A DNA stretch of 64,000 bases from Adiantum capillus-veneris (lineage: Eukaryota; Streptophyta; Polypodiopsida; Polypodiales; Pteridaceae). A program made the translations under genes and the position numbers. Shown here one piece after another: positions 11,290-22,394 of this stretch (positions are counted from its first letter, which is position 1; each line of letters starts with the position of its first letter). Below the pieces are notes generated by a model that did not search any database, was not told where the DNA came from, and saw only the letters and a program-made list of their open reading frames with translations. The stretch covers positions 130,073,018 through 130,137,017 of the forward strand of contig CM043968.1 in the NCBI GenBank assembly GCA_014529385.2, read 5' to 3'.

Positions 11290-12250
11290 TTGAAGCTGTT
11301 TGAGATGCTAAACTATGGCATGCACGTTTCGGATATTTGAATTGTGCCAGTTTAATGCATTTGTAGAGATCTAATTAGTTGTCTCATTGCGCCCTTTGGA
11401 GATACCATCTAAGCATGTTTGTGAAGGCCCTATTTTGGGAAAAATACAGCAATGTCATTCCAACTTTTCTAAAGATGGTTCAATGAAGACTACTCGCAAG
11501 TTGTTGCTCATTCTCACAATGATGTTTACGGCTCGATGCACACTCCTTTTAGTAAAAAATTGTACTTCGTGACTTACATTGATAATTACTCACAATAGAC
11601 ATGGATATATCTGCTTAAGTCCAAATTTTTACGTGCTTCAAAATAGTTTTTTCTCTAAAAATGTATCCAATTGTCCTATGGACACCCTTTGTTTTGATTG
11701 AGGGGGTAGTAAATTTCAAAAGAATTTGATGCATTTTGACTGTTTGTGGGGGAAAACACCAATGCACAATGTCTTATACACCTAAACAAAATGGTTTTGT
11801 TGAGGAAGAAAAACAAGTTCTTTAATGGCACACAATGTATGGTCAAAAGCCAAACTTTGCTACATGCTTTTTGGCCAGAGGCTATCATGTGAGTTGAACA
11901 GGTGTCCCACCAAATCTTTACATAGTATGACTCCATATGAGGCATGGCATGATAAGAAACCATCCATGGTCAATTGTGTGTTTTTGGTTGCTTGGCTTAC
12001 TTTAGCGCCGCAATAACAACACATGAAATTGGATGATAAGGTTGTCAAATGCATCTTTATTGGTTGGTTATAGTATTCAAAGTAAGGGTTATAGGTTATA
12101 TCATCCACAATCAAAACTTATCTTGAGTTCTCAAATTTTATTTTATTTGGAAGATGCAATTCAGCCCTTGTTGTCATGTAAAGAGACAGGTGGAAGCTCA
12201 CAAGACATTTTGGATACCTTATTGCCTCTTTCAATGGTGTGAATACAATA
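11290..12250 (+). pseudogene. Copia integrase of C2
   Basis: Recognisable pieces in changing frames are LWHARFGYLN (the zinc-binding N-terminal region), SYTPKQNGFVE (around the third catalytic residue) and GYSIQSKGYRLYHPQSK in the C-terminal part. Integrase joins element cDNA to the host chromosome. Stops and indels are abundant. C1 has lost this whole region, so C2 is the better sample of the family here. Confidence 0.75.
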
Positions 12251-12499
12251 TAAGTCCAAATGAGGCAAATATTCAACCTATGTAGGTTTCAACCGATGTC
12301 ACAAATTAGCTTATTTTTTATGCAAATGTAAATGATGCACTTGACGAGGACAAGACTGAAAATGAGGAATCTAGATGTTGCATTTTTTTCCGAGAGGGAG
12401 TGCTATCTTTATATCCCCGCATCATTGCACCACGGCATGCATACGCATTTTTGTCACCGCCACTGTGTTGCATTTGTTTGCATCAGCATTATCACTGTC

Positions 12500-12655
12500 A
12501 ATATTGTGATTGTTTGAGATGTCGTGCTTAAGCCTCGTCGAGGAAGGTTGGTTGTTTTTGTAGTGCTCAAGAAACTCAAAGTTTACACTAGGATCGCAAA
12601 TGATGGTCGCGACAAGGATCAACCAGAAATACTAAAAGGATGCTTGTAGTGTACA
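12500..12655 (+). pseudogene. Integrase-RT linker of C2
   Basis: The frame VVLKPRRGRLVVFVVLKKLKV followed by DGRDKDQPE fits the basic linker between copia integrase and reverse transcriptase. It ends near 12655, and the next recognisable copia sequence is at about 14455. Confidence 0.5.
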
Positions 12656-12659
12656 TTTT

Positions 12660-12877
12660 AATTTCAAGTGCTCATTCCATTTACAAAGTTATAAGGTTAG
12701 AGTTTTTAGAGCAGGCATAATAACAAAAAAAAGTAAAATGAAGGGATGCCTTTGGGGGGTTCGTGTCTGCTTGTGAGAGAGAAGAGGGGGATGGGGTTCC
12801 ATTTGTGCCTAGTCGGCTGTTGGGGAAGCAAGCTGTGAGCATTTGTGAGAATTTTCTTGAGAGCATACATTGTGTAC

Positions 12878-12910
<33 letters not shown>

Positions 12911-14450
12911 TTTCTTGTTGCAAACCAAGCCCAAGGGGGAGTCGAGGGCTCGGCCCTATTGAAATCAAAGAAAGAGAAAGAGAGGGAACCTCTTTGATTG
13001 ATTTGAAGAAAGAGAGGGAACCTCTCTGAGAAATCGAAGAGAGAGAGGGAGTTTCTCCCTGAGGGTTTGCTGCCGAGAACAAGGGGAAAGAGAAAGAGAG
13101 AGTTTATCTTTGCAGTAATTCGAAGAGAGAGAGAGAGCCGGCCCTGCTATGTGCTGCCAAGAACCAGAGAGAGAGAGGGGGTTCGGCCCTGCGAAGGAAA
13201 AAAGGGCTCGGCCCTGTTGTGTGCTGCCGAGGGTCGGAGAGGGGCTCAGCCTTGCTTGTGGTCGATAGCGAGAGAGAAGGAGAGCCTTGCTATCTGAAGG
13301 CCATAGCCAAAAGCAAGAGCTAGGAAAGCTCCTCTATAGGGCGAGTCCAAGCAAGGACCAAGACCAAGCTGAGAGAGAGAGTCTTCTGCGTAGAAAAAAA
13401 GAAGAGAAAGGGATTTTTATCCCTTTGCTGCACGTTGTCAGACATAGGGGGAGAGAATAAAAGAAAAAACGAGAAAAGAAGAATTCAATTAACAAGCACA
13501 AGGGGGACTTCCCATAGGCGAGCAAGAGGAGAGAGAGCTTGACTCTCTGTATAGAATAGAGGAGAAAGAGATAGCAGTGTCGGTTTCTTTGAAGAATCGA
13601 GAGAGGAGAGAGAAGTTGAGAGAGAAAGTGAAAGTGCCAAAAGCGTGAGTGAGAGAGAGCGAAGTTGCATCTAAATTAAAGGGAAGAAACTAGCTCACCG
13701 TCAAACGGTGAGAGGTGCTCTCCCACTATTTTTGATTTCACTCGCAGATTTCAAGCATTATTACAAAGACGGCCATCAAAGCTTCGACTACCGTCAAACC
13801 GCACAAGCGACGGCGCAACGATCGCCATTAAAGTGAAGACTCCTTGCTTAGCTATTCGCACACTTCACGCACTGTCATTTTCATATAGCCACACGTAGCA
13901 AACTTCCGTGAAAAGTTTTAATTTAACAAAAATAGTGAATCTTTGTAAAATTTAATCCTCGAGGGTCGTGAGAATCACTCTGAACCTCGGCATCGAGTTT
14001 CGAATTTCGACGTAGCGATTTCAAAGATAAGTTTTCTCTCCTTCGCTCCATTTTGATATAAAAACAAAGCAAATATTTGTAAAAGCAATTTACACTCAGA
14101 CATCATAACATAAGCACAATTTACGTATATTCTCATTGTGTCGATTGGCAAGCATTCACTATACAAATCTTCACCATCTTTGTGTCTGTGTCGTGTTTGT
14201 TATTTGCAAGTGTCTCTATATTCCAACCACTCCAGCGCTCCCTGGCAGTGGATATTTAGCACATTATTTTATCTTAAAGTTCCCTCCATCTTTCTCATTG
14301 GGTTTTTGGGGGGTTCATATTGCACTTATCATATATCTTTGTTGGGTATCTGGGGGGGTTTTCTTGGGTCTTTGTCCTCTTTGCTTTGTCCATCCAGATA
14401 TTTACCAGACACTAGATGTATGCATCCAAAGGATAAGACTTGTATGAGAA
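12660..14450. mobile_element. Unassigned insertion in C2 reverse transcriptase
   Basis: About 1.8 kb separate the C2 linker from the VTQP-GFV part of its RT. The block has a GT microsatellite (12881-12909) and a purine-rich stretch with many GAGAGA runs (12960-13660). It resembles in character, but not clearly in sequence, the GA/CT-rich LTR at 16123-17678. I could not define ends, inverted termini or a target duplication. The N-terminal half of the RT is missing at the same place, so the change included a deletion. Confidence 0.4.
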
Positions 14451-14454
14451 AGTG

Positions 14455-15000
14455 TATGTAATGTAGCCTTGTGGTTTTGTCAAAAAAGGATGGAAAAAGA
14501 AAGTGTGCAGATGTAATAAATCATTGTACGGTTTAAAGTAATATTCCCATGCTTGGTATGAGAAAATGGACAACCATTTGACTGCACATGTCTTTTGAAA
14601 TAGTCCAACTGAGAGCACTTTGTATGGTTGAAAGTAATATTCTCATGCTTGGTATGAGAAAATGGACAACCATTTGACTACACATGTCTTTTGAAATAGT
14701 CCAACTAAGAGCACTTTGTATGTAAAATGTGTGGATGATGGTTTACCTTATTTTTGTGTGTATATGGATGATTTACTACTCGCATTGGTCTGAATGCAAT
14801 ACATATTGCTGAATTCAAGACTGATTCAAATACACAGTCAGGTAAAGTATGTGCAAACTTTTCTAAGTAGATTTGGACTTGAAGATGAAGACAGGTTGAA
14901 GTTGATTCTACATGATGTTGGAGATCCTATAGATGTTACACTCTACCAGACATCTACTGGTAACCTCATTTATGTGCACATTATAAGGCCAGATAATTAG
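14455..15000 (+). pseudogene. Copia reverse transcriptase (C-terminal half) of C2
   Basis: It resumes at a degenerate TQPCGFV, then SLYGLK and AWYEKMDNHL, then VYMDDLLLA, the polymerase active site (YMDD form, intact). DVTLYQTSTGNLIYV follows. A 96-bp tandem duplication (14526-14717) repeats the AWYEKMDNHL segment. C1 47228-47880 is the closest relative in the window. Confidence 0.8.
14526..14717 (+). repeat. 96-bp tandem duplication in C2 RT
   Basis: Two copies in direct tandem (14526-14621, 14622-14717) differ at a few bases. The period is 32 codons, so frame is kept. C1 has one copy of the segment. Confidence 0.9.
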
Positions 15001-15059
15001 TTTGCAATCTGGCAAGTGATCAAATTTATGCATAGCCCAGGGTCTAAGCATTGGTAGGC

Positions 15060-15303
15060 AGTTAAAAGAATCTTTTGCTATTTGAGTGGAACTATATATC
15101 TTGGGTTTTTTTTATACTAAGGGATGCCCATCATTGTCGGAAAATTTTCATGCTTTTTTGCTTTGGATTGGACTAGTTGCTATGACACACGACTGTGCAT
15201 GAGTGGTTCTCTAGTTGTGAGGCTGCATACATGGTAACCTTCACACCTATGGCTAAGTGTGTGTGACTCAAATGCCTTATGGACGATTTAGGAGTTGGAT
15301 AGG
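15060..15303 (+). pseudogene. Copia RNase H region of C2 (N-terminal part)
   Basis: Remnants match C1 46959-47156: the segment around AVKRIFCYLSGTIYLG, then SCEAAYM and KCV-stop-LKCLMDDLGVG. The stop (TGA) falls where the family has tryptophan and is shared with C1. Similarity stops at about 15303 and resumes at 17684. Confidence 0.7.
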
Positions 15304-17678
15304 AGTCTGGTGTCGTGCAGCTCTGCTTCTAGGATGGGAAAAAGAGCCAAGAAATGCAAGCTAAGCTTCTTTGAAGCCTACATATTTAGTGAGCAGTGAT
15401 CAAGGCTTGTTAACATGCTAATTTTAATGATTAATGTATGCCAGATGCAGCTTAAAAGGGCCAACAAATTCCTGAATGATGCCATAACGTATGCTTGAAG
15501 TGAGCACAGATGGGATATTATGATCTAGAACTACAGTGCTTGAAGTGCTCTATCGGCCTGTTTTTACGGCTCGTCGATTGGAGCTACGATGAAGAAGTTA
15601 TGGCAGTTTGAAGTTTAAGTTGATTGTAGAAGCGTACCGGATTGGGCAACTGCAGCTGAGGTGATAGAATTGAAATGAATGCATGGGCTTGGAGTGCTCA
15701 CTTTGTGGAGCGCATCGGTCTTTTCAGATCAGCGATCGGAGTTCCGGTTGCAAGGTATTGGCCGTTAAAGATTCACTGGAAACGGTTATGTACCAGTCCG
15801 GTCCGCTCGATCAGAGTGCCATATGGGAATTGTAACCTCCTCAACAGGGTTCCTATGTGTCCTATGCAGCTTGAGAGGTCTACACAAATTTACGGCTCGT
15901 CAGGCAGAGTCCGGCTTAATCAGATAATATGGCTTGAGGCTGGTGACAGTTGCCGGCACTGCTGAGCTGGATAATTTGGCATTATCTGAGAAGCTGATAC
16001 AAGCAATTAACAACCGAGTGAAAAAGGGAATGCCTTCCTGCAAGTGCAATCACCTATACGTATATCTTAGAAGCATGTGGCATTATTCGAGATGCTATGG
16101 GCAATAAAATTCACGAAGATATTGTTAGTCAAGGACTGTCGGAGGAAGATGTCGTGCTTGGCAAATTTTTGATATTCACTTGCAGTAGACAGTGCCTTGC
16201 CCTATAATGCATGCCAAATGTGATGCCTTCTACTAGGAAGCAATGCCTTGTGCCAAATGGGGTGCCCTTTAAGGGCCGCCCGCCCATAACCTTAAGAGGA
16301 GGGGCCGCCCAAGAGGTAAAAACCCAAATAATAAAAAGGGTTTTAATGTGAAGCCAAGAAAAAAATAAGGCATGGCGTGAAAAGGCAGTGGCAAGCGGCG
16401 CAGGCAGGAGTCGGAGGAGCTCGCGCAGGCCATTGAACGGCTAGGGAGGTGGTGGCCATGCAACGAGAGTTGGGGAGCAGGCCAGGGCAAAGGTTTCGGT
16501 GCAGGTCTCGTCGCATTTAGCTCAGCTGGAATTTCAACATTGCCACATCATCGGTGCCGTTCCCACAACGACGGCACCGTCGTTGCCTAGGAATATGTAG
16601 CGGCTATTTTAAGGGCTTCAAAAAAGAAAAAACTACGCAAGGGAGGGAGCTCGAGGGATCAAGGAGATCTCGGCTCGTCCTTGGCATGCAAGCAAAGCTC
16701 TCTTCCTCTAGCTCTCGGCTTGGCTTCGGCAAGCAAGCAAAGTCTTCTCTCTCTCTCTTTGTCCTCGGCATGCAACGGGAAACGAGGAGAGGAGAGTGTG
16801 GGGAGTTGTGACAAAGACCAGAGAAGAGAGTTCGGGAGCTCGGAAGGAAGAGCAAAGGGCTCGTTCGCTCTCTCGTATTGAAGGGCAAAGCAGGTCTTTC
16901 TCTCCCTCGAGGGTAAGCAGGGAGGGCAAAGAGATTTCTCTCTCTCTCTCTCTCGTGCTCAATCGATCAAAGGAAGGCAAGAGCTCCAAGCTATCTTGCT
17001 CTCGAGCTTGAACAAGGGTTCTCTCTCTCAAGTCAAAGCATCAAGGAGATGGACTCAAGGCTTGCATACTAAATAAGGGAGAGCTCGAAGCAGGAAAACA
17101 AGAGAAGAAGAAGGTCGAAATGAAAAAGAGAAATTACCAAGGGCATACAGAGCGTGACGGCAATCAAAGTAAGTCGATGAAAGGAGAAGTCGAAGCTTGA
17201 GAATGACAACTAAGGCAGTGCAAAGCGCACAAAGCAGGAAGTTGCAAAACTGTTGGCAATAATGGATGCATGATGATCGACGCAGTGAACTTAAAGGAAG
17301 TTTGCAGAATCTTGAATGTAAATGAAGCAGATAAAGCGACAGAGGAAATTCCCATCATCGTCATTAGCCAAAGTTTGATCAATCATCTTATTAAGCCACG
17401 GTGTCTTTAATGGCCCGGTTAATCCTGTAATCACGGGAGCTTAAACTCCTAGTTAGCAGATGATCCGAGTGACGGTGCTGTTAACAGCCCGCCTTGGCTA
17501 AGGATTAAGTTGTACTCAAAGTATTATTTGATTAATTGATGATTGCGGTGATTGCCAGAGTTGTCAACGTCTCTTATTCTCTCTCTTTCACACCTCTCAC
17601 AGCCAGTGGCCCAGCGCCTGCCCAGCTCACGTTTCGAGCACGTATCCCCCGACACTAGCACTCTCATCTTCACTAACA
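15304..17678 (+). mobile_element. 3' part of an LTR retrotransposon inserted in C2 RNase H
   Basis: The block is bounded on the right by a complete LTR (16123-17678), with 0.8 kb of noncoding interior to its left. No 5' LTR and no coding domains are visible, and no target duplication matches GGTTG at the right edge. It is thus a truncated or deleted copy. About 70 bases of C2 were lost at the site. Confidence 0.55.
16123..17678 (+). repeat. 1.56-kb LTR with TGTTAGT...ACTAACA ends
   Basis: The segment starts TGTTAGTCAAGG and ends CACTAACA, giving a 7-bp terminal inverted repeat. Its first bases recur at 1389, which supports the start. The middle is rich in GA/CT runs (16650-17030). The length and ends suit a copia-type LTR. 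The purine-rich ORFs inside it are low-complexity artefacts. Confidence 0.6.
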
Positions 17679-17683
17679 GGTTG

Positions 17684-17930
17684 AGTCTTGTACAAAGCAC
17701 ATTGAGGTGCGTTATCATTATGTCAGGGAGAGACTCTCAGCTAGCAAGATTAGGTTGGTTTATGTGGTGACACAGGACAACCTTGCAGATCTATTCACAA
17801 AGGCATTGCCTCATGAGAAGTTCAAAGCTTTGGGCTTGCTTCTATATGTGGACTGACATGTCAATATGGCACTTTCCTATACTCTATGTGCCAGCTCTCT
17901 TTCACTGCATCACTCCTAGGGCACTATAAG
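17684..17930 (+). pseudogene. C-terminal tail of C2 RNase H and 3' untranslated end
   Basis: The frame reads TKHIEVRYHYVRERL, then TQDNLADLFTKALPHEKF and LLLYVD with a natural stop, matching C1 34209-34464. The downstream noncoding bases also match C1 until about 17920, where the polypurine tract and 3' LTR should follow but do not. Confidence 0.8.
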
Positions 17931-18021
17931 AGGAAAAGTCAAGAACCGCCACTATTACCATGGATTAACAAAGGAAAATAGAAAGAGAAAAAATTGTGTG
18001 AGTAGAAATAATGGTGGCAAA

Positions 18022-18202
18022 GGACCCAATATTGGTCCAATAGCAATATACGCGATAATAGATGTAGATATATATCCCGTCTATATCCATGTATGTTACT
18101 GCCTACATCACCGCGTATATTGCCGCTACACGGCTTTTCAAAAATAAAGATGCTCATTTGGGCCATCTAATTTTGATGGCCCAAATTAGCATCTTTATTT
18201 TT
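18022..18202. repeat. Cluster of three inverted repeats
   Basis: First, 18022-18038 is a near-palindrome (GGACC..GGTCC). Second, 18041-18067 pairs with 18103-18128 (both carry AATATACGCG) around a loop of about 35 bases. Third, 18140-18167 pairs with 18175-18202 in 27 of 28 positions around a 7-base loop and includes TTTGGGCCATC. Transcribed, the third would form a long near-perfect hairpin. It may be a folded-up miniature transposon or a small-RNA precursor. Confidence 0.85.
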
Positions 18203-18974
18203 ACCTGCATAAAACATATCAAATATCAATTGCATTTTGAAAAGTGTATAAAATAATAATAATAAATTTTGGAATTAACAATATACTCTAAATTACATGT
18301 CACACCTTACCTGTATAATTTGAAGCACAAAAGAATAAAGCTAAAATTAATTACAAAATTCCAAAATTTAATTACAAATAAAGCCAAAATTCCAAATGAG
18401 TTTTTTATGCAAATGAGGGTTTGTTGTGCCATATTTGCACTAGTAAAAGAGGAATACAAAATAAAATATCAACCTAAGTCCTCATCCTCCTCTTTGTCCA
18501 AAGATACATGAGTTTTATCACTCTAACTCTACAACTACCAAAATCAAATTAGATAAATCAATAATTCAAAATGATTATTACAATATTTCTTAACTATACA
18601 TATCGCTTGTAGAGATCCAATTACAGAGTTGAGTTGCTCAGGAGAGATATGATTGCTTTTCACCAACCATTACCAAGTATCAAACTCCGTGTGTCTCGAA
18701 GTGATATTTTCCTAAGATCAAAATAAGAAAGGAGTTTTATATGGTAAAATATCTCCTATATAGAGCTTGCACAAATAAAATTACTTACATATTTATCTTT
18801 CCAGATTACTTTGTCTCCTAAACCATAGTGTGTGGGAGTTTTTCTGGCTCACGCTTCGTGTTGTTGTCTGTGGGATGCACCCGTTGTCGCTTCATTACTC
18901 TTTTCTTGCATGGCCCACTTCCTCTTTGTATCAACCATGTTGCCACCACGATAGCTCCGCTTCGGATTTGCAAC
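18203..18974. other. AT-rich sequence without a supported gene
   Basis: Short frames only, low complexity in places. I see no domain, repeat end or RNA gene. Confidence 0.5.
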
Positions 18975-19388
18975 TTAATTGGTTGCAGCACACTGTACAC
19001 TTGATTGCTTGTTTTTTAAAAATTTCTTGATGTACCCCAACCATTGCATGAAGAAACGCTCATTGGAGAGGTTCGAAAAGCGAGCATGCAATGCTTCCTT
19101 GACATAGTGTGCATGATCGGGACGTTGGTCTTTGAACTTAATACAATAATTCTTATACATTGAGTGTATAAGAATCTGCAAGGGGCGTTGAAATGCCTTG
19201 CCATGTGCAATGCCAAAATCAATCCCGCCACAATACTTGACCCTACAGTAGCGCCTGTGTGTATCTGGCACCGGTGCATTGCAATCCTCATTCTCTATAG
19301 TTGGAGAGGCATGCTCCAAAATAGGTGATCCCATCCCCCCGCCACCACCAAAACAAGAATCCCAACAAGAGCCCTCGTCACTCCGCAT
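18975..19388 (-). pseudogene. Unrecognised ORF, possible transposon-derived fragment
   Basis: An open frame of 137 codons with a Gly run near its start, scattered Cys/His and a charged C-terminal half (KFKDQRPDHAHYVKEAL). I do not recognise it. A second frame overlaps it, which lowers confidence that either is coding. No neighbour suggests a role. Confidence 0.25.
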
Positions 19389-19659
19389 GTCACAGTGCTC
19401 GCTATCTTGAGAGGAATGCCTAAATGCGATGCTAGAAGATGTTCGTCGACCACCCGTGGATTGTTGACAAGGCTCGGGTGAAGCACAAGTAGAATGGAAT
19501 GGTGTGGGTCCCTATGATGGAAGGGGGGTGGGCCAATAAGAAGGGGAGGTAGAAGGGGTGCTATTGGTGCGAGGCTTTGGATGTATGGAGTCCCTCCATG
19601 ACTCCTCCATGGTGTGGTCTACTCAGAAATACTATAAGCCGCTAGCTATTGTGGAGTGT

Positions 19660-20569
19660 AGTAGGCAAACAAACCTTGCGTCAAAACGAAGGTACTCTAC
19701 CCAATCTACATATTTCTATCTCTCTACCTAAGGTAGATAAAGAGGGAAGTAGATCATGGTAGATAGGAGGGGCATAGAAGGGGGAGGTAATCTCTATCCT
19801 CTACACCTAATCCAAAGCTAGATAGGGCGTAGAGAGAGAGGTAAATAGAGATAGATGGAAAAGGCATTCCTAATCCAAAGCTCGAGAGGACGTAGAGAGA
19901 AAGAGAGAGGTAAATAGAGGCAGATGGAGAAGGCATAGAGAGAGAGGTAGATAGAATATTAAATGCACCTCTCTCTCTCTCTCTCTAATCTCTACCTAAT
20001 CTACACACCTCTATCTCTCTACGTAAGGTAGATAGAGAGGACATAGAGAGGGAGGTAGATGGAGAGTCATAGAGAGAGAGGATAAATAGAAGTAGATTAG
20101 ATGTAGATTAGGCATAGAGAGAGAGAGGTACACACACATGTATATGTATATACATGCATACATATTTACTATCATACCTAAGTAGGGGCTAGTAGTACCA
20201 AGAGTCTAGTGACACCTATGTAGATATTATCACAATCTCAATCGTGGTAAAACCAAGGGTACGTCATGATAATCCATACATGAGTGGATTTCTACTGGGA
20301 CGCCATGATTAAAAAGGGAGTCATACATGAGAGGAAACGTTCAACTATTGGGTGCTATGCTGCCTTACTTAGTGCCTACATGCATACATATTTACACACT
20401 CACAAATGGATTACCTGCATATAAGTGTATACAACAAAAGTAATACAATACACCTCTATCTACACCCTCTCTCTTTTTCTCTATACCTTCTATCCCTCTA
20501 TTCCTCTCTCTATCCCACTTCTCTACCTCTACCTAGTCTTCCTCACTTCTCTCTCTACTTACTCTACCT

Positions 20570-20638
<69 letters not shown>

Positions 20639-20797
20639 CTACTTATCTAACTAATCTCTACACTCTCTCTATCTACCTAATCTCCACACACTCTCTCTAC
20701 CTACTCTATCTATCTACCTAATCTCTACCCACTTCTCTACCTCTACCTAATCTTCCTCGCTTCTCTCTCTACTTTTTCTACCTATCTGCCTAATATT

Positions 20798-20857
<60 letters not shown>

Positions 20858-21150
20858 CTACTCTGCTTATCTAGCTAATATCTACACACACTCTCTCTCT
20901 CTACCTACTCTATCTATCTACCTAATCTATGACCATCTCTCTACAACCTCTACTCTATCCTCTCTCTACTCTCTGTATCCCTTAATCTCTATCTCTATCC
21001 TCTCTCTAACCATCTCTCTTTACAACCTATATGTACTCTATTTTTTCTCTCTTTAACCATCCCTCTATAATCTTTATGTACTCTAACTCTACACACACTC
21101 TCTACATTCTCTCCATATACCCTCTTTCTCTCTTTTCCTCTCTAGGGTAG
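19660..21150. repeat. Low-complexity CT/GA region with CTCTCTACCTAATCT-like motifs
   Basis: From 19740 to about 20130 the plus strand is mainly purine-rich (TAGATAGAGAGAGG variants). From 20440 to 21150 it is pyrimidine-rich (CTCTCTACCTAATC variants). Pure CT tracts lie at 20574-20635 and 20801-20854. The halves are rough reverse complements in composition and motif. No gene is present. Confidence 0.85.
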
Positions 21151-21478
21151 GAGATTTTTATTGCAACATTACATGTGGAGATTTTTGGTGGATCTAGGAT
21201 CCGATCAAGGCATGGTGTTGGCATCAACCTATAGGTGGATTTTTTCACACATATACAGGCTTTATGTATGATTTCCTATGGTTTGCGATAATCTAAGTTC
21301 TGGTAGCCATAGATTGGCTTGTAATTTGCACTTTCTCCAGATGTTTTTGACATCGTTGCATACCATGTAGCATTTACTATGCGATGCTTTATGATGCATA
21401 TGTTTATGTGGTTTATATAATTTTGAGAGCTGTGTTTCTCCGCAAGGATCTACTTTGATGCAATATTGTCACTCGGCC

Positions 21479-21920
21479 TGTTAACTGAGTCAACATCAGT
21501 TAATAGAAGCTACTTAAGACCAAAGATGTACGGATGCACATCAAAGATCAAAGTGAAGAAGCAGTAAAGATTGGAGTTACACATTTATCACACGTTTTCT
21601 CAAAATGGTCACGTAGTGTAAATTCCCAATTTATTTCAAGCCATTGTAATATTTTAATGTGTTATGGGCTCAATGGGAGTTCCAACCTATAAAGAATAGG
21701 TCAGTTACTGTGCCTAGGTTGCAGATTCAGTAAGTGGTGGAGCTCTAAAGGCCTTGGGCGCCCAGACATTGCATATTTTTACCCTAGGTACATAAGACAG
21801 TGTGTAAAAGAAATTAGGGTTCTCAAACTCATTTGTTGAGAGCACTCTTTCGTGAGAACTCTTGAGGTGTGTGGCTATGGAGTCCTTGAGCTTCTCCTTG
21901 CTCATGAGACTTGATTAACA
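21479..21920 (+). mobile_element. Candidate LTR (possibly solo)
   Basis: The segment starts TGTTAACTGAGTC and ends GACTTGATTAACA, an imperfect terminal inverted repeat. It has a TATA-like CTATAAAG near 21690 and the TTAGGGTTCTC type of run common near the end of plant LTRs. The flanks (CGGCC and CTAAT) do not match, so no target duplication supports a solo LTR, and no partner LTR is in the window. Confidence 0.35.
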
Positions 21921-22394
21921 CTAATCAATGATTCATTCTCTTTCACTATGTCTCTCTCATGCTTCTTATGATTGCCTATGATGCTTAGATTAGCTAGATC
22001 TTAACTAATTAGTGCTTAATCCCTCTCTAATCTTGCGTGATTGCCTTCTTTTGCTTGTGTGTGCATGTAGGTTTGATTGGAGTGTGGTGTTCGATAGATC
22101 TATGTGTGTGTGCTTGCGATTAGTGTGTTGCATGATAGGATTAGTGTTGTGTGCATCGTGCAATCATAGTGTGTTTGATTGGGTTGATTGGAGGTGAAGA
22201 GAAGAGGATATGGAGATTGCCCTTCATTGTGGCTTAGCTCCTCCATAGGCCAAGAAGCTCACCTCGTAGAGTTAACCATTTGTGTTGCCATAATTAGCTC
22301 ACTAATTGTGTGAGTGTTTCCATGCCCTAGCTGGGTAGCTCATCCCTCCGTATTGACAATTTTGTTGGTCATTGGAGCTATTGCAACGATGGGA

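Larger units (their letters stand above)
1465..17930 (+). mobile_element. Ty1/copia retrotransposon C2, degenerate and multiply interrupted
   Basis: Copia order is visible on the plus strand: gag (1993 and 9872-10790), protease (about 10866), integrase (about 11290-12250), a linker (12500-12655), reverse transcriptase (14455-15000), RNase H (15060-15303) and the C-terminal tail (17684-17855). Many stops and frameshifts make it inactive. Three insertions split it: gypsy G3, an unassigned block at about 12660-14450, and an LTR-element fragment at about 15304-17678. The 3' LTR is missing, because similarity to C1 ends just before the expected polypurine tract near 17920. C2 is the same family as C1 in the nest further right. 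Confidence 0.8.

Noticed and set aside
12681-13670. Genes in the purine-rich frames at 12763-13029, 13067-13297 and 13485-13670
   Set aside because: Composition is GAGA-type low complexity with open frames on both strands and no motif.
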